The position numbers and the translations under genes were made by a program. A DNA stretch of 36,309 nt, taken from Beroe ovata. Its lineage: Eukaryota > Ctenophora > Nuda > Beroida > Beroidae. A model generated the notes under the pieces. That model was not told the DNA's origin, did not search any database, and saw only the letters and a list, made by a program, of their open reading frames with translations. The stretch lies in NCBI GenBank assembly GCA_946803715.1, contig CAMPET010000068.1, forward strand, positions 1,641 through 37,949, written 5' to 3'. This document shows, in pieces, positions 29,690-36,309 of this stretch (position 1 is its first letter; each line of letters begins with the position of its first letter).

Positions 29690-31684
29690 ATGCCGTTTAT
29701 TCGGGTCAGACTGAAGGGGATACAAGACGCACGTGCAGCTGCGCGGCGCGGCGTCTACAGTAGGTTGCTAAGGATACAGTCTAGTGGGAGTAAGGCTGTA
29801 TGGGAGAATAAAGTCATCCTGTCAGGTGATTATATATGAGTAGATAGGGTCGCAGGTTGAGTCAGGGAATTGTAATTTATTCTCGCTTTTCGGCTTGTTA
29901 CCCTCTTGAAAATTCACTCAAATAGTTCAGGTATTGGTTTTTCTCACCCCCCCCTCCCCCTCTCTCCTATATTTGGAGGGTTTTTGTGACAGTGTCAGTG
30001 TGTCCCCGACTTACGTCACCACATCAATAGTATCATAACCCTACTCTGTCATTGTTATACAAGGGATTACTCAGCACAAAGACATGGGCTGGGGGGCCAA
30101 ATATATGACTTACTCTCATGAAGCCCCCTCATTAGGCCCCTAATGTCGAACCATAGTTGTGCCAGATATAATCGGTTAATTATTGCAAATCTTGACTATG
30201 AAAATTTGGAATTTTCATCAAATTTAAGCTGAAGGATTCGTGAAATCCACAAATTTTCATGATCGAATGATCGATATAAAACGTCCCTCTATTTCAGACG
30301 TACACAAGGACCCAGACTATGATAGGAGAGTACAGGATTACACTGCAGCTTTCCAGGGGATGGATAACGATGGAGATGGGACTATCACTTTTGAGGTGGG
30401 TGGAGAATCCCGCGATTTATTTTGATTCATTCTCCTTTCCTTTGCATTTCCTTTTCCATCTTTGGAGCTTCCTCTTTCAAGCTCGGTTCTTCCTGGACTT
30501 TTCATATATCTTTAATACCTGCATCATAACAATCAACTTCAGGAATTCAAGCAACTCTGGGTTAAATCAGGCTTCCTCTCAAACGAAGGGGACATCAAGA
30601 TTCTTTTCAATCAGGTGGGACACGATGTTGTGGACTTTTGCGAAAATCCAAGATATCTCAGTGTGTTTGATCCGTCAATGACTTATTACATGATATCAGG
30701 TTGATGTGAATCGAGACGGAACAATATCACTGAAAGAGTTTATAGAGCTTAACGAGAGGTGAGATAGTTCGATCATTCTTCTCAGCAACCTAATGTTCCC
30801 TTAGCAACCCGCGTATTCTCTTAGCAACGGTCCTTAGCAACCGTGTTTCCCTCAGATACGCAATGCCCAGTACAGAAGAGGAGATCAGGGAAGCGTTTAA
30901 AGTTTTTGATAAAGATAACGATGGTTTCATAACTAGCGAAGAATTGAAGAGGATATTAACGAAGGTAGAGATAGATTAACTTCTACTAGTACTTCTTGAT
31001 ATCAGAAATTCAGTACTTCTCATTTCTCCAATAATCAGTTTGTCATGGATATTCGTGAGTTGTGTGGCATAGCATTGGCATAGTTTGAGTGAGTGAATGG
31101 TTTGATTTGAAGCTGGATATAATGTTGATATACCTAAAACACTTGGCTCTCTTTTGAAACTCGTTAAGCTCACGATGTATCACACATTTCCAGTAGATTT
31201 CGGCACCTCAAAGATTTGAATAGGGTTTTAAAACTTCGAAGTGAATATCGGTTTCACGTAATTACAACCCCTGAACTGTTAAACGGACCATCTTTGCTGA
31301 ACGCAATACCGATCTATTTCACCCTCCATTATCAAATACTCACCTTGTCGCAAGTAACCCAAATTACGTTTTCCTAATGCGCTTAGTCCTAATGCGCTAG
31401 TTTCCTAAGTAACTTTACCCTCCTTTGGGAAATCTAAGTCAACTCAACAGCTCACTTTTCTCATCTGTGATCAGTAATCTCTATGGAAACACATGCCATA
31501 TTGTTTCCATGACAACCCACTTACTTTCTATCAGATGGGTGAGCCCATGTGCGAGGAAGAGGCAGAGGAAATTATCGGGTACGTGGACAAAAACGGCGAC
31601 GGTAAAATAGACATTGACGAGTTTATCATGATGATGTTGAAGTGTATAGCGGATGAAGAAGAATTAGATACGGAGGATGACTGA
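29690..31684 (+). CDS. Calmodulin-like four-EF-hand protein, isoform a (207 aa)
   Basis: Exons 29690-29825, 30298-30395, 30543-30614, 30700-30758, 30856-30964 and 31535-31684; all phases join. Residues 1-46 are a basic N-terminal extension ([20 protein letters not shown]...) absent from calmodulin. The rest resembles calmodulin, with loops [36 protein letters not shown] and [12 protein letters not shown], each with the acidic 1/3/5/12 ligands and Gly at position 6. The acidic tail ends [11 protein letters not shown]. Predicted role: cytosolic Ca2+ sensor; partner unknown. 207 residues against 149 for calmodulin. An alternative last exon exists at 32098. The first exon has a relative at 18511. 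Troponin C or centrin are less likely, as no specific signature is seen. Confidence 0.85.
30965..31534 (+). other. Intron before the alternative EF-hand 4 exons
   Basis: 570 nt, no gene seen. An X-box-like GTTTCCATGACAAC lies at 31503-31516, about 20 bp before the isoform a acceptor. Small CCTAATGCGCTTAG duplications occur near 31374-31400. Confidence 0.5.
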
Positions 31685-32097
31685 TAGTGTTTCTTCTTCG
31701 ATTTCCCTCTCTCCCCTTCATCTTCGTTAAAGGGGGGAAGATGGGTATGCTGTTTATATATACAGAGAATGAGTGATGAAAGAAGAAGATGCAAGATAAT
31801 GGCCTTGTCTCCAGATTAGGGAGATGGTGTTCAGATGAAATATACACGAGGGGCAAGGGGCGCTCCTCCAAATCTCACAATTTTCCTCCCGAATTTGTTT
31901 GGCCCACTTTGTTATATTCTTTTTCCTACTTCATGCTGAAATCACGTCTTGCTGGCATACAGCTGATGAGAGTGTTCGTGTGCAAAGAGTTTGACTGCTA
32001 AAGTTTCCCAAAAAAGCTGTTTTCGGAAAGGATTTTGCTGGGGTTTGAGACACTGGAATCTTACCATCACGGGATTTTCCCTCTCTCTCTATTTTAG
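31685..32097 (+). other. 3' UTR of isoform a / intron before isoform b exon
   Basis: No AATAAA or ATTAAA is visible after the isoform a stop, so its polyadenylation must use a variant signal. A CT tract at 32082-32091 precedes the isoform b acceptor. Confidence 0.45.
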
Positions 32098-32250
32098 TAC
32101 GGAGGGGAGGCGATGTTGGAGGCGGAAGCGGAGGAGATCATAGCCTACATAGATCTGAACGGGGACGATAAGATAGATTACGAGGAATTCCTATCGATGA
32201 TGGACGATGTTGATCTACAGGATTACAGTGATTCGGATCATGAGCCGTGA
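32098..32250 (+). CDS. Alternative last exon of the EF-hand gene (isoform b, 208 aa)
   Basis: Acceptor ctattttag/TACGGA, phase 0, exactly equivalent to exon 31535-31684. Fifty codons then TGA at 32248-32250. Joined to 30964 it replaces EF-hand 4 and the tail. The start YGGEAMLEAEAEEIIAYIDL parallels [19 protein letters not shown] of exon a. The loop is DLNGDDKIDYEE: ligand positions 1, 3, 5 and 12 are kept but the near-invariant Gly at position 6 is Asp. The tail differs (DLQDYSDSDHEP). ATTAAA at 32432-32437 may be its poly(A) signal. Exon a has an in-frame stop and no internal donor, so the two exons must be mutually exclusive. Confidence 0.82.
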   Translation, partial: YGGEAMLEAEAEEIIAYIDLNGDDKIDYEEFLSMMDDVDLQDYSDSDHEP

Positions 32251-33137
32251 TGGACACTCAGTGTGAGGTGAAGTTTTGTTTCTTGAGCCAGTCAAAATAT
32301 GTAAACGTCGGCCAAGCGCTAATTCTGCGAAAATATCCTTCTGGAAAAGTAATTGAGATGCAATTTTGTGTTTATTTATTAATTTTTATGTGTGTATTTG
32401 TGAGGAATACAATTGATGAAATGACTATTTGATTAAATTGATGATTGATTTTTTTGAAATATACTCATTTCGCTGTTTTATCAAATGGTTCATTCTTCCT
32501 TATCCAATATCCATCCTTGCCTGGTTGATTTCATGGACGCCCACAGTTGATCGTTTGAGCGATACTGTTGATTGAACTTAATCCTGGATAATGGATTGAG
32601 GATAAAGTCCATCAGGGGAGTCCGTGGAAATCTCAGGAATGTTTTCTTCTGATCCACGCAAAAGAATATAAATCGTGCGTGATCCAGTGCCGAAAACAAG
32701 CAAATTACGTTCTCCCTGCGTAAATGTGATCAACTCGAATTGTGCGCGCGGCGCGACCTCCATGAATTCAGACTTGCATATGAAAGTTTGGCTTGTTGAT
32801 GATAGGCCCTGGTTAAGCGCGCGCCGCTGTTCGCTCACGCTTGAGACAGCAGGGCTCAGCGTAGCCAGTCAAGAAAAGGTTGTTCGTTTAATCGTTTATC
32901 CCACTTGCTGATGCCATGCGTGATGCGGGGCGGCGCGGCATTGCGGCTAGTCATCAAACATTAAAATAGCAACCATGACCAACGCGAACGCAACGCTCAC
33001 CCGTCACCGCGCGGCGTCACTCTGCACGCGCTGCCCGCCCTTGCCCATTTGAATCTACCAACTGCGTTTGTGTTCCATACCGACATTCACAATTCAGCGC
33101 GGGCGTAATATGTGAAGATAAAATTTTGTAATACAAG
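32251..33137. promoter_or_regulatory. Intergenic region with CpG-rich stretch, probable poly(A) polymerase promoter
   Basis: 32251-32690 is AT-rich 3' flank. 32735-33110 is notably CpG-rich (GTGCGCGCGGCGCGAC, AGCGCGCGCCGC, GGGGCGGCGCGGC, CACCGCGCGGCG), unlike the rest of the window, and lies just before the first poly(A) polymerase exon. A TATA-less CpG promoter is inferred. Confidence 0.45.
32432..32437 (+). terminator. ATTAAA poly(A) signal for isoform b
   Basis: Common variant hexamer 182 nt after the isoform b stop, in AT-rich 3' sequence. Confidence 0.35.
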
Positions 33138-36255
<3,118 letters not shown>

Positions 36256-36309
36256 TGAGTGATGCCACTTCCATCATACTTGCAGTTATGAATACTCACT
36301 CGTCAGAAA

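Overview
The window is nuclear DNA of an animal, not of a microbe. Coding sequence is split into short exons with GT-AG borders and consistent phases. The families are metazoan or eukaryotic: a MAPKBP1/WDR62 scaffold, an LDLa-domain rhodopsin-type receptor, a Golgi carbohydrate sulfotransferase, a calmodulin-like EF-hand protein and a nuclear poly(A) polymerase. The LDLa receptor, with a 7TM part resembling GRL101/LGR receptors, and the compact layout suggest a marine invertebrate, perhaps a sponge or other early-branching lineage. That placement is inference only.

Layout. (1) 118-25577 (+): C-terminal two thirds of a MAPKBP1/WDR62 orthologue. About 21 exons can be chained and give 1034 codons; the 5' end lies outside the window. 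(2) 8231-10480 (-): an intronless LDLa receptor nested antisense in one of its introns. (3) 18511-18712 (+): an orphan coding exon in the largest intron, starting with the same octapeptide as the first exon of the EF-hand gene 11 kb downstream. (4) 26978-27117 (+): a possible alternative last exon of MAPKBP1, or another leader exon. (5) 27403-28440 (-): an intronless sulfotransferase. (6) 29690-32250 (+): an EF-hand gene with two phase-equivalent terminal exons, each supplying a different fourth EF-hand. (7) 33138-36254 (+): the first third of poly(A) polymerase, running off the right edge.

Non-coding DNA is rich in repeats: a 547-bp satellite (22525-25363), a 172-bp satellite (12237-13265), 111-bp and 31-bp tandem repeats, a dispersed intronic element with a 57-bp palindrome, many GT/AC microsatellites, clusters of CACGTG, paired CArG boxes and repeated RFX/X-box-like palindromes. 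Four single Ns all sit in repeats and are probably gap placeholders.

No operon-like logic joins the genes. The points most worth checking are the switchable fourth EF-hand with a Gly-to-Asp loop change, the duplicated leader exon, and the three tandem splice donors in the WD40 region.
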